Notes under the pieces: model-generated
Database searches by the model: none
What the model was told of the DNA's origin: nothing
Seen by the model: only the letters and a program-made list of their open reading frames with translations
Shown: positions 8,126 to 16,974 of the stretch, in pieces
Layout of the letters: every line of letters begins with the position of its first letter
Position numbering within the stretch: position 1 is the stretch's first letter
NCBI GenBank assembly: GCA_018384055.1
Contig: JAHAZL010000016.1
Location: forward strand, 1-27,930
Origin: Treponema sp.
Lineage (GTDB): Bacteria > Spirochaetota > Spirochaetia > Treponematales > Treponemataceae
DNA: 27,930 nt
Reading direction: 5' to 3'
Translations under genes and position numbers: made by a program

Positions 8126-9727
8126 ATGAAGGTTTTCAATCCAATTCTTTCTGGTTTTCATGCAGATCCATCCATCGTTAACGCAAACGGTGAATGCTAT
8201 ATTGCAAATTCTACTTTTGAGTGGTTTCCTGGCGTAGAGCTTCATAGGTCAAAAAATTTGATTGATTGGCAACCGGTTGCCTCGCCGTTACAGACAAAAA
8301 CACTCCTTGATATGGCTGGAAACAAGGCTTCCTGCGGTATCTGGGCTCCATGTCTTACATATTGTGAAACTGAAAAACTTTTCTATTTGATCTATACAAA
8401 TGTTCGCAGCTGGAATGACGGTCCTTGGAAGGATTGTCCAAACTACCTTACAACAGCTCCTTCAATTGAAGGTCCATGGTCGGACCCTGTATTCATGAAT
8501 GCAAGTGGCTTTGATGCTTCAATGTTCCACGATGATGACGGAAAGCACTGGTATATCAATATGGAATGGGATTACCGCCAGACAGGTCCTCGCCAGTTCT
8601 CCGGTATTCTCCTTCAGGAATATGATGCAAAGCAGAAGAAGCTTGTTGGCCCTGTTCACAAGATTTTCCGCGGAACAGACATTGGTCTTGTTGAAGGTCC
8701 ACATCTTTACAAGAGAGACGGATACTACTACATATTTGCTGCTGAAGGCGGTACATGCTATGAACATGCTATAAGCTGCGGCAGGTCTAAATCCATCACA
8801 GGACCTTATGAAGTTCATCCTTGCAATCCATTGATTTCTTCTTATGGTCATGACGAAATTCAGCTTCAGCGTGCAGGACACGGAGCAATGTGCAAGAGTC
8901 CAGACGGAAAGAAAGACTATCTTGTATATCTTTGCGGTCGCCCTGTAGAAGGAACAGAAAGATGTATTCTTGGTCGTGAAACTGGCATTGCAGAACTTGA
9001 ATGGAAGGATGGCTGGCCATTCGTAAAGCAGCCTGATGGTTCACTCCAGAACTTCCCGCCAGAATACATTGAAGTGGAAGGTGAAGGCGAAGTACTTCCA
9101 GGACACGGAGCAATTCATCCTGCAGAAAAATATACTTTCAACAATGATGACTGGAAGCTTGATTTCAAGACACTCCGCATCCCGATGACAGAAGAAAGGT
9201 TCAGCACAAAGGAAAGGCCAGGCTGGCTTAGAATTCACGGCGGACAGTCTCCTGTTTCAACTTTCGAACAAGGTCTTGTTGCTCGCCGCCAGACAGACTT
9301 TAACTTTGAAGCTGAAACAAAACTTGAATTCAATCCTACAAACTTCCAGCATTTTGCAGGAATGGTTTACCGCTATGATGAACAGACACAGTACCTCTGT
9401 GTTGTTACTCACGATGAAAAGCTTGGAAAAGTTCTCAATGTAATGACAATCATGCCTGAAGGATTCATCCGTGAGATTGAAATTCCAATCGAAGACAATA
9501 AGCCTGTATGGATCAAGCTCAAGGTAAACGGAAAGAAGGGATTCTTCTGGTGGTCACAGGACGGAGTAAACTTCCGCCAGATGAGACCATTGCTTGATGC
9601 TACAAAGCTTTCGGACGAGTACGGTGGACAGGGATTCACAGGAGCTTTCGTTGGAATGTACTGCGCTGATATGGTTCAGTATGAAAAACCTGCTGACTTT
9701 GAATACTTTGTTTACAAAAGAGTATAG
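8126..9727 (+). CDS. GH43 beta-xylosidase
   Basis: A 533-residue enzyme, the standard length for two-domain GH43 xylosidases, with no signal peptide, so it should act in the cytoplasm on imported xylo-oligosaccharides. The five-bladed propeller carries the three expected acids: base Asp14 in GFHADPSI, pKa-modulating Asp130 in SGFDASMFHDDDG, and general acid Glu190 in GLVEGPHLY. FEWFPGVELHRSKNL and GIWAPCL are typical of XynB-like members. The second half (about 330-533) is the beta-sandwich domain that closes the active site. GGAG lies eight bases before the ATG. Some relatives also cleave arabinofuranosides, so dual activity is possible. The regulator gene begins four bases after its stop. 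A 14-base perfect palindrome lies inside the gene at 8268-8281. Confidence 0.92.
   Translation: MKVFNPILSGFHADPSIVNANGECYIANSTFEWFPGVELHRSKNLIDWQPVASPLQTKTLLDMAGNKASCGIWAPCLTYCETEKLFYLIYTNVRSWNDGPWKDCPNYLTTAPSIEGPWSDPVFMNASGFDASMFHDDDGKHWYINMEWDYRQTGPRQFSGILLQEYDAKQKKLVGPVHKIFRGTDIGLVEGPHLYKRDGYYYIFAAEGGTCYEHAISCGRSKSITGPYEVHPCNPLISSYGHDEIQLQRAGHGAMCKSPDGKKDYLVYLCGRPVEGTERCILGRETGIAELEWKDGWPFVKQPDGSLQNFPPEYIEVEGEGEVLPGHGAIHPAEKYTFNNDDWKLDFKTLRIPMTEERFSTKERPGWLRIHGGQSPVSTFEQGLVARRQTDFNFEAETKLEFNPTNFQHFAGMVYRYDEQTQYLCVVTHDEKLGKVLNVMTIMPEGFIREIEIPIEDNKPVWIKLKVNGKKGFFWWSQDGVNFRQMRPLLDATKLSDEYGGQGFTGAFVGMYCADMVQYEKPADFEYFVYKRV
8268..8281. promoter_or_regulatory. Perfect 14-base palindrome inside the GH43 gene, possible auxiliary operator
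   Basis: GGCAACCGGTTGCC is fully self-complementary and shares the 11-base half AACCGGTTGCC with the site at 4556-4566 in the importer promoter. It encodes part of a common GH43 sequence (WQPVA), so it may be coincidence. If real, it could act as an intragenic auxiliary operator or roadblock for the LacI-type regulator. Confidence 0.35.
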
Positions 9728-9731
9728 TTAA

Positions 9732-10745
9732 ATGGTGACGATTTATGATATTGCCAGGGAAACAGGATATTCGGCTCCTACAATTTCCAAGGCACTGAAT
9801 GGAACCGGAGGCTTGAGCGTAAAGACTAGGGACAAGATCCTTAAGGCTGCTGAAGCACTCGGTTACAAACCGAATATGGCTGCACGTTCTCTCACTACAA
9901 AAAAGTCATACCTTGTAGGCGTGATTTTTGAAGATGCCGACATGCAGCGCGGTTTTGAGCATCCTCTTTTTGGCGGTATCATGAATACAATCAGAACCGA
10001 GATGGAAAATTCCGGGTACGACCTGATTTTTCTATCTCGTTCACTTCTTGCAAAAAAGCGTTCTTATCTTGAACATTGTCACCACAGAAATGTTGATGCT
10101 GTAATGATCATCAATCCATTAAGTGTTGACGAAGATTTGATGGAACTTGCGAATTCAGACATTCCCTGTGTTTCAATCAACTACCTTATTCCTGGAGTTC
10201 CTTCGGTAGTTACTGCTAATGTTGATGCAGGTTATAGGGCGGGAAAATACTTCATAGAGAAAAACCACAAAAAAATAGGATACATTTCAGGTTCCTTTAC
10301 TGAATTCAATCTTGCTGCAAAGGAAAGACTTGAAGGGCTAAAAAAAGCCATCTCGGAAGCTGGCGTTGAATTCAGCGAAAACAACATTGAGTATTGTTCA
10401 AAATGGACAAGAGAATCAGGATATGAAGCCATGAAAAGGCTTTATCAAAAAAATCCAGAAATTACTGCAGTATTTATTGCCAATGACAACATGGCTTTCG
10501 GTGCTATGGAATATCTTGAATCAATAAACGTTAAGATGCCTGAGCAGGTTTCAATCATCGGTTTTGATGACGAACAGGCATCTGAATTCATTACACCTTC
10601 ATTAACTACATTCAAACAGAACAGAATTACCATCGGTAAGCTTTCTTCTGAAATGCTTATGAACCTTCTTGTTGGAATTCCTGTTCATGACTGCGTCAGA
10701 GTAAAGGCTGAACTGGTGGAAAGAAAGTCTGTCAGAGACCTTTAA
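9732..10745 (+). CDS. LacI/GalR-family transcriptional regulator
   Basis: A 337-residue repressor of standard size. The N-terminal helix-turn-helix is clear (TIYDIARETGYSAPTISKAL, residues 3-22), followed by the hinge helix sequence YKPNMAARSL at 45-54, which inserts into the minor groove at the operator centre. The rest is a periplasmic-binding-protein-like effector domain with the usual LVGVIF, IGFDDEQAS and SLTTFKQ landmarks. It starts four bases after the GH43 stop without a good Shine-Dalgarno sequence, implying translational coupling to the xylosidase. By position it should control the importer/xylosidase operon, probably through AACCGGTT at 4556-4563, and perhaps the divergent GH94 gene. 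The effector is unknown; a xylo- or cello-oligosaccharide or its product is likely. Confidence 0.9.
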   Translation: MVTIYDIARETGYSAPTISKALNGTGGLSVKTRDKILKAAEALGYKPNMAARSLTTKKSYLVGVIFEDADMQRGFEHPLFGGIMNTIRTEMENSGYDLIFLSRSLLAKKRSYLEHCHHRNVDAVMIINPLSVDEDLMELANSDIPCVSINYLIPGVPSVVTANVDAGYRAGKYFIEKNHKKIGYISGSFTEFNLAAKERLEGLKKAISEAGVEFSENNIEYCSKWTRESGYEAMKRLYQKNPEITAVFIANDNMAFGAMEYLESINVKMPEQVSIIGFDDEQASEFITPSLTTFKQNRITIGKLSSEMLMNLLVGIPVHDCVRVKAELVERKSVRDL

Positions 10746-10754
10746 CAGTAGCAA

Positions 10755-10789
10755 TGTATGGAAATGCCATGCAAAACTGTTTCCATACA
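10755..10789. terminator. Hairpin after the regulator gene, no T run
   Basis: A perfect 10-bp inverted repeat (10755-10764 with 10780-10789) around a 15-base loop, 10 bases past the regulator stop. No T run follows, so it could be a weak terminator, an mRNA-stabilising structure or a protein site. Confidence 0.4.
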
Positions 10790-10813
10790 GAGTCAATACT
10801 AAAAAACCTTTTG

Positions 10814-10843
10814 TTTACAACTAATATTTCTGCATGTTATAAT
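10814..10843 (+). promoter_or_regulatory. Promoter of the 10876 gene (extended -10)
   Basis: TTTACA at 10814-10819, 18-base spacer, TATAAT at 10838-10843 preceded by TGT, matching an extended -10. The ATG follows after 32 bases with GGGAG at 10864-10868. Confidence 0.65.
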
Positions 10844-10875
10844 AAGAAGATAAAAACAGTTTCGGGAGTATACCA

Positions 10876-12573
10876 ATGGCATACGAAGATGACGATCAGT
10901 CTTTTGAGGCTCTTTTTTCTCAGGCAGAATCAAACAGCATAACTTTTGAACCACAGAATGTTACTGATTTGATGAGTACTTCTTCAAACAGAGATTTCAG
11001 CCGCTATGTTGAAGAGCAGGAAAATTCTGTAGGCAAACCAAAAATGATTGGATGCATTCCTGAAGTTGACCTTAACATAAAAGAATTCCGTCCAATTGAA
11101 AAATATTTCAATGAAGAACCAAATCAGATTTACGATGATCCTTCATACTATAAAAAATGTCTTACAGGTGAAGGACAGAGTTCTCAGCGCCTGCATGGAC
11201 TCCTTGTTAAATACCTTAACTGTCAGGACAAAAAGGACAAAACAGTTTATCGCCAGCAGATTGTAACTGCATACTGGGAGTTCTTGAGGACACTTGCTCC
11301 AAAAATGGCAAGCACTGGAATTCCGGACTGTAAGAGAATGGCCATGAGATTCGGCATTCTTCTGCCTTCACTTGCTACTCCAGAACAGAAAACAATGTTT
11401 GCAAAATCCATCGACAGGAACAATACCTATGAACCTGTCCTTTATATGGATGAATGGATCAAGAGCATTGCCCTTGGACATATGAAGCCTTCTGCAACAG
11501 ATGAGGCTCCTGTTAAGGGTGGCAATAAGGGACCTGGCGCTGAACAGGCAAGGCTTCAGCAGCTAAAGAGCAAGAACAGCGGAAAAATTCAGACTTCGGA
11601 AAGCCTTCTCAATGCGAAGGAATCAGAAAGGCAGACTCTTGAAGCTCAGGTAAAAAATAGGATGGAGGAACTATTTGTCCACGAATCTGTCATCGGTTTT
11701 GAGCCTCACAAGGCACCTTATACTGATTTGCAGAGAAAGATGTTCAGTGACATTACAAACCTTTTCCGTTCACTCCAGAAGGTTGATAAGGAACTTACAA
11801 ATTACCTGAACGATTTTAAGGAAGCCAAGGGAATTGAGGATAGCCTCAATGCAAAGTCAGGTGAAATCGTTGAAGAAGTTAGTGTTGGCAAGGAAGAAAT
11901 CCTTGGAGAAATGAATACTTTGAGGCAGATGCAAAAAATGACTTGTGGCCGCCAGGGCAACCAGTTCCCTGTCTTTACAAGGGAATTCTTTCACTGTATC
12001 GACAAATTTACAGGATTCCGTGAAAACGTAATCCGCGAACTTCAGTGGATTGAATCCATTGATCCTCAGTGTTTCTGCCGCATCCACAAAAACATTCCGC
12101 ATAGAATTGTTCCCTACACACTCCTTGTTCCTTCTTACGGGGATTCAGGTTTCTGTTGGGAACCATTTGACAGATTCAACAGACTTTCAAGCCGCGGTAG
12201 AATCTGTATTCCTATGTATCCGCGCGATCTTAAGACAGCTTGTCTTACTGCTGTTGCCGATTTGCGCTGGCAGGTTGCAAAGGAAAAGGCATCCTTTGAC
12301 TGGATGAGTGATGGTCTCACAGGTCATTACTATCAGTATCTTGAAGAGCATAAGATGAAGGGGGACATCAAGCAGTTCTTCATTGACGACTATATTCTTT
12401 GGATGACAAAGGAAGCAAATGGTACTCAGAAGCTTGATAAGGAAGTTCGGGCAATATTCTGGAGATACATTCCGTTCCCACAGGAACTTAAGGAAGAACT
12501 CAAGAAGAGAAGCCTTGCATACGCAGAACTTTTCCAGAGGGACATTAACCGCAGCATGAGCGACGGTTATTGA
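10876..12573 (+). CDS. Large soluble protein of unknown function
   Basis: A 565-residue protein that I do not recognise; it looks like a lineage-restricted treponemal protein. There is no signal peptide and no membrane segment. The N-terminus is acidic and low in complexity (MAYEDDDQSFEALFSQ). A helical region up to about residue 200 contains several Lys/Asp-rich turns. Residues about 215-320 look like a coiled coil interrupted by a Gly-rich linker (VKGGNKGPGAE). The C-terminal third is rich in Trp, Tyr, Phe and Arg, with segments such as ICIPMYPRDLK and WRYIPFPQEL, suggesting a compact folded domain. It has its own promoter with a good -10 box and a GGGAG ribosome site seven bases from the ATG. 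It stands alone between the sugar locus and the convergent diguanylate cyclase gene, so context gives no function. Confidence 0.85.
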   Translation: MAYEDDDQSFEALFSQAESNSITFEPQNVTDLMSTSSNRDFSRYVEEQENSVGKPKMIGCIPEVDLNIKEFRPIEKYFNEEPNQIYDDPSYYKKCLTGEGQSSQRLHGLLVKYLNCQDKKDKTVYRQQIVTAYWEFLRTLAPKMASTGIPDCKRMAMRFGILLPSLATPEQKTMFAKSIDRNNTYEPVLYMDEWIKSIALGHMKPSATDEAPVKGGNKGPGAEQARLQQLKSKNSGKIQTSESLLNAKESERQTLEAQVKNRMEELFVHESVIGFEPHKAPYTDLQRKMFSDITNLFRSLQKVDKELTNYLNDFKEAKGIEDSLNAKSGEIVEEVSVGKEEILGEMNTLRQMQKMTCGRQGNQFPVFTREFFHCIDKFTGFRENVIRELQWIESIDPQCFCRIHKNIPHRIVPYTLLVPSYGDSGFCWEPFDRFNRLSSRGRICIPMYPRDLKTACLTAVADLRWQVAKEKASFDWMSDGLTGHYYQYLEEHKMKGDIKQFFIDDYILWMTKEANGTQKLDKEVRAIFWRYIPFPQELKEELKKRSLAYAELFQRDINRSMSDGY

Positions 12574-12661
12574 TTTTTGGTTTGTTTTAAAATATGGACA
12601 GTCCCTTTATTATTTGCAGTTCTTTTTTTTAGCTTAATAGGAAAATCAGGACATCAACTTT

Positions 12662-13825
12662 TTATTCCTCTTCCAGGAAGTCGAAATCGTTATTTCTCAT
12701 TTTGGCCAAATCAAGGAGCCCCAGCTTGAAAATTGTACTCTGGTTTCTTCCGTGTTCTTTGGAATAGTAAAGAGCCTGGTCGGCTTTTTTGAATATCTGG
12801 CGAGGTTCAAGAAATTCATGATGATCGATGATGACGCCACCAATGCTGACGGTAACTTTAAGAGGAGTGTTGTTTTCATAGATTACCATTTTTTCAATGG
12901 CTTTTCTGATTCGTTCGGCTACCTTGAAAACGGAATCCTGAGTGCACTGTGAAAGAAGAACAGAGAATTCTTCGCCGCCGAATCTTGCAATACAATCCTC
13001 GTTCCTTAAGGTTTTTTTGAGAGTATTTGCAATTGAAATTAAAACTTTGTCTCCAAGAAGATGACCCCAGGTGTCATTAAATTTTTTGAAGAAGTCTATG
13101 TCCAGAATAAGTACGCCTGCACTCTGGTTGTACCTTTTGATTGATGAAAGAGCAGAATTGAGTCTCTGGAAAAAGAAATCATTGGTATAAAGCCCTGTCT
13201 TTGCATCTGTGATGGAAGATTCGTAATGAAGACCATTCTGCATTGTGATTGAAAGAATAGAAAAGATTCTGCTGATGTATGAAATCTGAGAATCAGTGTA
13301 TTCTGAATCATTGATTTTGTTTGTAATGAATACAATGCCGTAAGTACCACCAATTGCAATCAAAGGAATTACAAACAATGGATTGATGTCAGTTATAGTT
13401 TCATCAACAATTTCCTGTGGCAACTTATCCTTGATTTCACTGAAAAGATGAACGTCACCGGATTGTTCCTGGGTAAGGTTTTGATCGAAATATTCTTTTA
13501 TGTAAGAAAAGCAGTCGGTTGAAATGTTTTCGTCGGTTTTAACAAGTCTTCTGTAGACATACTGCCTCAAATGTTTTTTTCTTGGTGGCTGGAAAAGGAA
13601 TACAAGTTTGTCAGGAATAAAGTACTCTAGGAAGCGGGAACACAGGAAGTCTATCATGGAATCGACCTGTGTAAGGGAAATCAAGTGGGAAATGTCATTG
13701 ACTATACGGATTAGGTCAGTGTTTTCCTTTTTCAAATTTTCGACAGAGGAAAGCATGCCTGACTGCTGCAGGTTCTGGAACTGAGTCAAAATGTTCATTG
13801 TTGATTCGTAATTGCTTTCTTCCAT
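12662..13825 (-). CDS. Diguanylate cyclase with N-terminal sensor (GAF-like) domain
   Basis: A 387-residue GGDEF protein predicted to make cyclic di-GMP. The GGDEF domain occupies about residues 200-370. Its active-site motif GGEEF is intact at 283-287, and RNED at 274-277 with a five-residue gap matches the inhibitory RxxD I-site, so product feedback inhibition is expected. The N-terminal portion begins with a short coiled coil (about 20-45) and then a GAF-like region (about 48-190) with no membrane segment, so it would sense a soluble signal. GGAGG lies six bases upstream of the ATG. It starts 46 bases after the ftsK stop on the same strand with no clear promoter between, so co-transcription with ftsK is likely. 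Activity is inferred from motifs; the signal is unknown. Confidence 0.9.
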   Translation of the reverse strand: MEESNYESTMNILTQFQNLQQSGMLSSVENLKKENTDLIRIVNDISHLISLTQVDSMIDFLCSRFLEYFIPDKLVFLFQPPRKKHLRQYVYRRLVKTDENISTDCFSYIKEYFDQNLTQEQSGDVHLFSEIKDKLPQEIVDETITDINPLFVIPLIAIGGTYGIVFITNKINDSEYTDSQISYISRIFSILSITMQNGLHYESSITDAKTGLYTNDFFFQRLNSALSSIKRYNQSAGVLILDIDFFKKFNDTWGHLLGDKVLISIANTLKKTLRNEDCIARFGGEEFSVLLSQCTQDSVFKVAERIRKAIEKMVIYENNTPLKVTVSIGGVIIDHHEFLEPRQIFKKADQALYYSKEHGRNQSTIFKLGLLDLAKMRNNDFDFLEEE

Positions 13826-13871
13826 ATCTTACCTCCAATGATATCACAGGTTTTTCCATAAGTAAAAATTA

Positions 13872-16865
13872 TTATGGAACATGGATGATCTCGCGAGGTT
13901 TTGACCCGTTTGCAGGACCAACGATTCCACGTTCTTCCATAAGTTCAACAAGGCGTGCTGCACGGTTGTATCCAATGCTGAGTCTTCTTTGAATGTAGCT
14001 GGCACTTGCCTTTCCTGCCTGAACAACAATTTCCAATGCCTTGTCATACAAAGGATCATCAGCTCCATCGTTGAACAAAGACATCTGTCCGTTTGCTTCG
14101 TCTTCTTCATCATCAACAAAAATTTCATCGTCGATGTATTCGGGTTCTCCCCATTCCTTTACGGCTTCAACAACGTCTTCAACTTCCTGGTCAGTTACCA
14201 AAGTTCCCTGGATGCGGACTGGGAAAGGATCTGTTGCACTTGCATAGAGCATGTCACCTTTACCAAGGAGTTTTTCTGCACCTACCTGATCAATGATGAT
14301 TCGGCTGTCTGTTTTGGCGGCAACCATGAAGGCAACACGGCTTGGAATGTTAGCCTTGATCAAACCCGTGATTACATCAACTGAAGGACGCTGTGTTGCA
14401 AGGACAAGGTGGATGCCTACCGCACGGGACATGGCACACAGGCGGGCTACAACGCCTTCAAGCTGTTTGCCAGTAGTTGCCATAAGGTCTGCAAATTCAT
14501 CGATGATGACGATGAGGTAAGGAAGTTTTTCCGTTGCAATGTGCTGATCAATAATTTTTTTGTTATAGCTGGAAATGTCACGGCAACCGAGGCTATCAAG
14601 GACGGCATAACGTCGTTCCATTTCACAAAGACAGTACTGAAGGGCCTGCATTGCTTTCTTTGATTCTGTAATTACGGGAGTAAGCAAATGCGGTATGTTG
14701 TTGTAAAGCTTGAGTTCAACAACCTTAGGGTCGATGAGGATCATCTTTACATCATTTGGACTTCGCTTGTAGAGGATGGAAAGAATCATTGTGTTGACGC
14801 AGACTGATTTACCTGCACCTGTAGAACCTGCAATCAAAAGGTGAGGTGTCTTTACAAGGTCCATGATCTGGGTTTCACCCTGAATGTCTTTTCCGAGGAT
14901 TACAGGGACAGCCATCTTCTTCCATTCCGGCCTGTTCTGTTCGATACATTCGCGGAAAGAAACGATGGCCCTTTCCCTGTTAGGAATTTCAATGCCGACT
15001 GCACGCTTGCCTGGAATTGGAGCAACAATGCGGACTGCCTTTGCTGCAAGGCGGAGTGCAATGTTGTCTGCAAGTCCGACAATCTTTGAAAGCTTTACGC
15101 CAGGGGCAGGAAGAATTTCAAACATGGTAACAACAGGTCCCTTGCGGATGCCAATAATTTCTGCCTGAATGCTGAATTCCTTCAAGGTCTCCTGAAGGTT
15201 AAGTGAAGCCTGCTTTGTTTCTTCATCAATGATCCAGTATTCGTTTTCATCGTACTCTGTAAGAAGGTCTGTGGAAATCTTATAATTGCCAAGCTTCTTC
15301 TTTTTTGGAGGAAGGATTGCTTCTGGTTTGGCAGTTAAATTTGATGCAGGACTTGTTGAAATCAGATTACCCTTGGAATCAACTACAGCAGGAGCAAGAG
15401 GATCTACATTTTCGTTTGCATTGCCTTCAACTGCCTGCCTTGCATCCTGTTCCATCTGAGAGAAAATGTCTCCAATTCCAGTGGCATCTGGATTGAAGTT
15501 TGCAGTTTTATCTGCATTTTCAATGTTGGAAATGATCTGATTCTCCATGAAAGATTCATCAATTTTTTCATCTTCTTCATTAAGAGCAGATGCCTCGATT
15601 TCTTCCTGAAGGACAGCGTCTTCAAAAGGTTCTTCAATTTCATCCTGGATTACAGGATCTTCAACCGAATCTTCCTGACCGTAAAGGAAATCATTTACAT
15701 CTTCATTATTGAAATCATCATCAATATGTTCTTCGGCTTCCTCAAAATCCATGTCATAAGTAATTTCGTCATCGGCATTGATGTTGTCGTCAGCATCAAA
15801 ATCATTTATGGTGCCAGTAAGACTTTCAGATTCTTTTTCAAACTGATCGATGATATCCAAGTCATCAAAAGTTTCATCCTTTTCAGGAGACGGAACTTCA
15901 GTTTCCACTGGTTCAGATGCAGAAAATTCTGCAAGTTCATCTGCAGAAGGAATATCGATGGTATCTGCAATTTTTTCGTCTTCTTCAATTTCAACAGCTA
16001 AAGTTTCTGAATTTTTTTGTGAATTCTTTATGTTTCCTTCATCGTCAATGGACCAATTGAAAGAAATCTTATTCTTTACTTCCGCTGCAGGAATTTCTAC
16101 ACCTGCTTCAGGTTCTTTGATTTCTTCTTTAGCTTCTAATTTTTCGCCAGGATAATTCTTTTTTCCGGCAAAAGAGATTTTATTGACAAAGAGAGACTTG
16201 AGGTGAGAAGGCTTGGTCTTGAGGAATGAAAGGGTCTTTTCCTTTGCTGAAACATATTCCCGTGTTTCTTCATTGATATTATCGGAACCATCAAGTTCAC
16301 CGTTGTCTTCATAATCTTTTGGATCTGCTTTAGGAAGGTTGCTGTACTGTGGACCCCATTCAATTTCTTCAACGGCAGGCTGCTTTTTTTCTGCCCTGGA
16401 AACAGTTTTTTCTTCCGGCTTGGCCTTGAGCTTGTTTTCAATGAAGGAGGCAAGGGTAACGGCCAATAGATATTCGAGTACTACAAGAAGAAGTGCGATG
16501 AAAATTATTGAAATAATCTTAACAAAGGCAAGGGGACTTGTGTCCATGTTTGAAATTGCAAGGCATGTCCTTTCTGCAACCACAAGGGTAAAAAATGGAA
16601 TGATGCTGACAAGGAGAATGAAGGCCCTCTGAATGTTCCACTTTGCACTGAGGCAGAATGCACCTGAAACAAAAAAGAATGCAGGAATCAGGACTGAACA
16701 GAATCCGTATACGGAAAGCAGCATCTGTCCTAGGGCTGGAAGAAAACGGCTGCTTGTAGAACCAAAGTCCAGGAGACCTAAAAGAAGGCCAATGGAAAAC
16801 AATGCTGCCACGCAGAAGAGAGCAATACCAGTAATAGTTGCGGCAATTCTTTCCTTTCTAGTCAT
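13872..16865 (-). CDS. ftsK: DNA translocase FtsK/SpoIIIE
   Basis: Septum-located motor that pumps chromosomal DNA during division. I place the start at ATG 16865 (997 residues): MTRKERIAATITG is a normal pre-helix N-terminus and GGAG lies nine bases upstream, whereas extending the frame to 17027 adds an implausible leader overlapping rsmI. N-terminal hydrophobic segments are at about 9-30, 45-66, 75-96 and 107-130. Then comes an unusually long Asp/Glu-rich linker to about residue 560. The motor has Walker A GSTGAGKS at 680-687 and Walker B LIVIIDEFADL with Asp789-Glu790. The C-terminal winged-helix gamma domain (about 925-990, YDKALEIVVQAGKASASYIQ) reads polarity sequences and contacts XerD. 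Upstream lies a sigma-28-like promoter, odd for a division gene. Confidence 0.95.
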   Translation of the reverse strand: MTRKERIAATITGIALFCVAALFSIGLLLGLLDFGSTSSRFLPALGQMLLSVYGFCSVLIPAFFFVSGAFCLSAKWNIQRAFILLVSIIPFFTLVVAERTCLAISNMDTSPLAFVKIISIIFIALLLVVLEYLLAVTLASFIENKLKAKPEEKTVSRAEKKQPAVEEIEWGPQYSNLPKADPKDYEDNGELDGSDNINEETREYVSAKEKTLSFLKTKPSHLKSLFVNKISFAGKKNYPGEKLEAKEEIKEPEAGVEIPAAEVKNKISFNWSIDDEGNIKNSQKNSETLAVEIEEDEKIADTIDIPSADELAEFSASEPVETEVPSPEKDETFDDLDIIDQFEKESESLTGTINDFDADDNINADDEITYDMDFEEAEEHIDDDFNNEDVNDFLYGQEDSVEDPVIQDEIEEPFEDAVLQEEIEASALNEEDEKIDESFMENQIISNIENADKTANFNPDATGIGDIFSQMEQDARQAVEGNANENVDPLAPAVVDSKGNLISTSPASNLTAKPEAILPPKKKKLGNYKISTDLLTEYDENEYWIIDEETKQASLNLQETLKEFSIQAEIIGIRKGPVVTMFEILPAPGVKLSKIVGLADNIALRLAAKAVRIVAPIPGKRAVGIEIPNRERAIVSFRECIEQNRPEWKKMAVPVILGKDIQGETQIMDLVKTPHLLIAGSTGAGKSVCVNTMILSILYKRSPNDVKMILIDPKVVELKLYNNIPHLLTPVITESKKAMQALQYCLCEMERRYAVLDSLGCRDISSYNKKIIDQHIATEKLPYLIVIIDEFADLMATTGKQLEGVVARLCAMSRAVGIHLVLATQRPSVDVITGLIKANIPSRVAFMVAAKTDSRIIIDQVGAEKLLGKGDMLYASATDPFPVRIQGTLVTDQEVEDVVEAVKEWGEPEYIDDEIFVDDEEDEANGQMSLFNDGADDPLYDKALEIVVQAGKASASYIQRRLSIGYNRAARLVELMEERGIVGPANGSKPREIIHVP

Positions 16866-16902
16866 TGTAAAAAACTCCGAAAAATACAGAAATTCCCTTA
16901 TA

Positions 16903-16930
16903 TTATCGGTATTTGGAAGTTGGTTTTTTA
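16903..16930 (-). promoter_or_regulatory. Sigma-28-like promoter upstream of ftsK
   Basis: Read leftward: TAAA (16930-16927), 16-base spacer, ACCGATAA (16910-16903). The consensus for flagellar sigma-28 is TAAA-N15-GCCGATAA, so the -10 box matches 7 of 8 and the spacer is one base long. The start would fall near 16896, giving a leader of about 31 bases that includes the GGAG ribosome site. Confidence 0.5.
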
Positions 16931-16939
16931 GCAGTAAAG

Positions 16940-16968
16940 TTGCAAAAAAACACTCATGGTTGTATACT
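16940..16968 (+). promoter_or_regulatory. Promoter of rsmI, placed for leaderless transcription
   Basis: TTGCAA (16940-16945), 17-base spacer, TATACT (16963-16968), then exactly six bases to the GTG at 16975. The expected +1 coincides with the start codon. There is no Shine-Dalgarno sequence. Confidence 0.65.
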
Positions 16969-16974
16969 ATACTT

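Noticed and set aside
12592..12602. TATGGACAGTC matching the reverse complement of 697-707 and resembling the repeat arm end
   Set aside because: Only 11 bases are shared and no flanking structure accompanies it; chance similarity is likely, though it could be a decayed repeat end.
16633..16974. Upstream extension of the rsmI frame
   Set aside because: The extra 114 codons run antisense through the ftsK N-terminus, and RsmI similarity begins at VSELYIVATPIGN. A promoter lies inside the extension.
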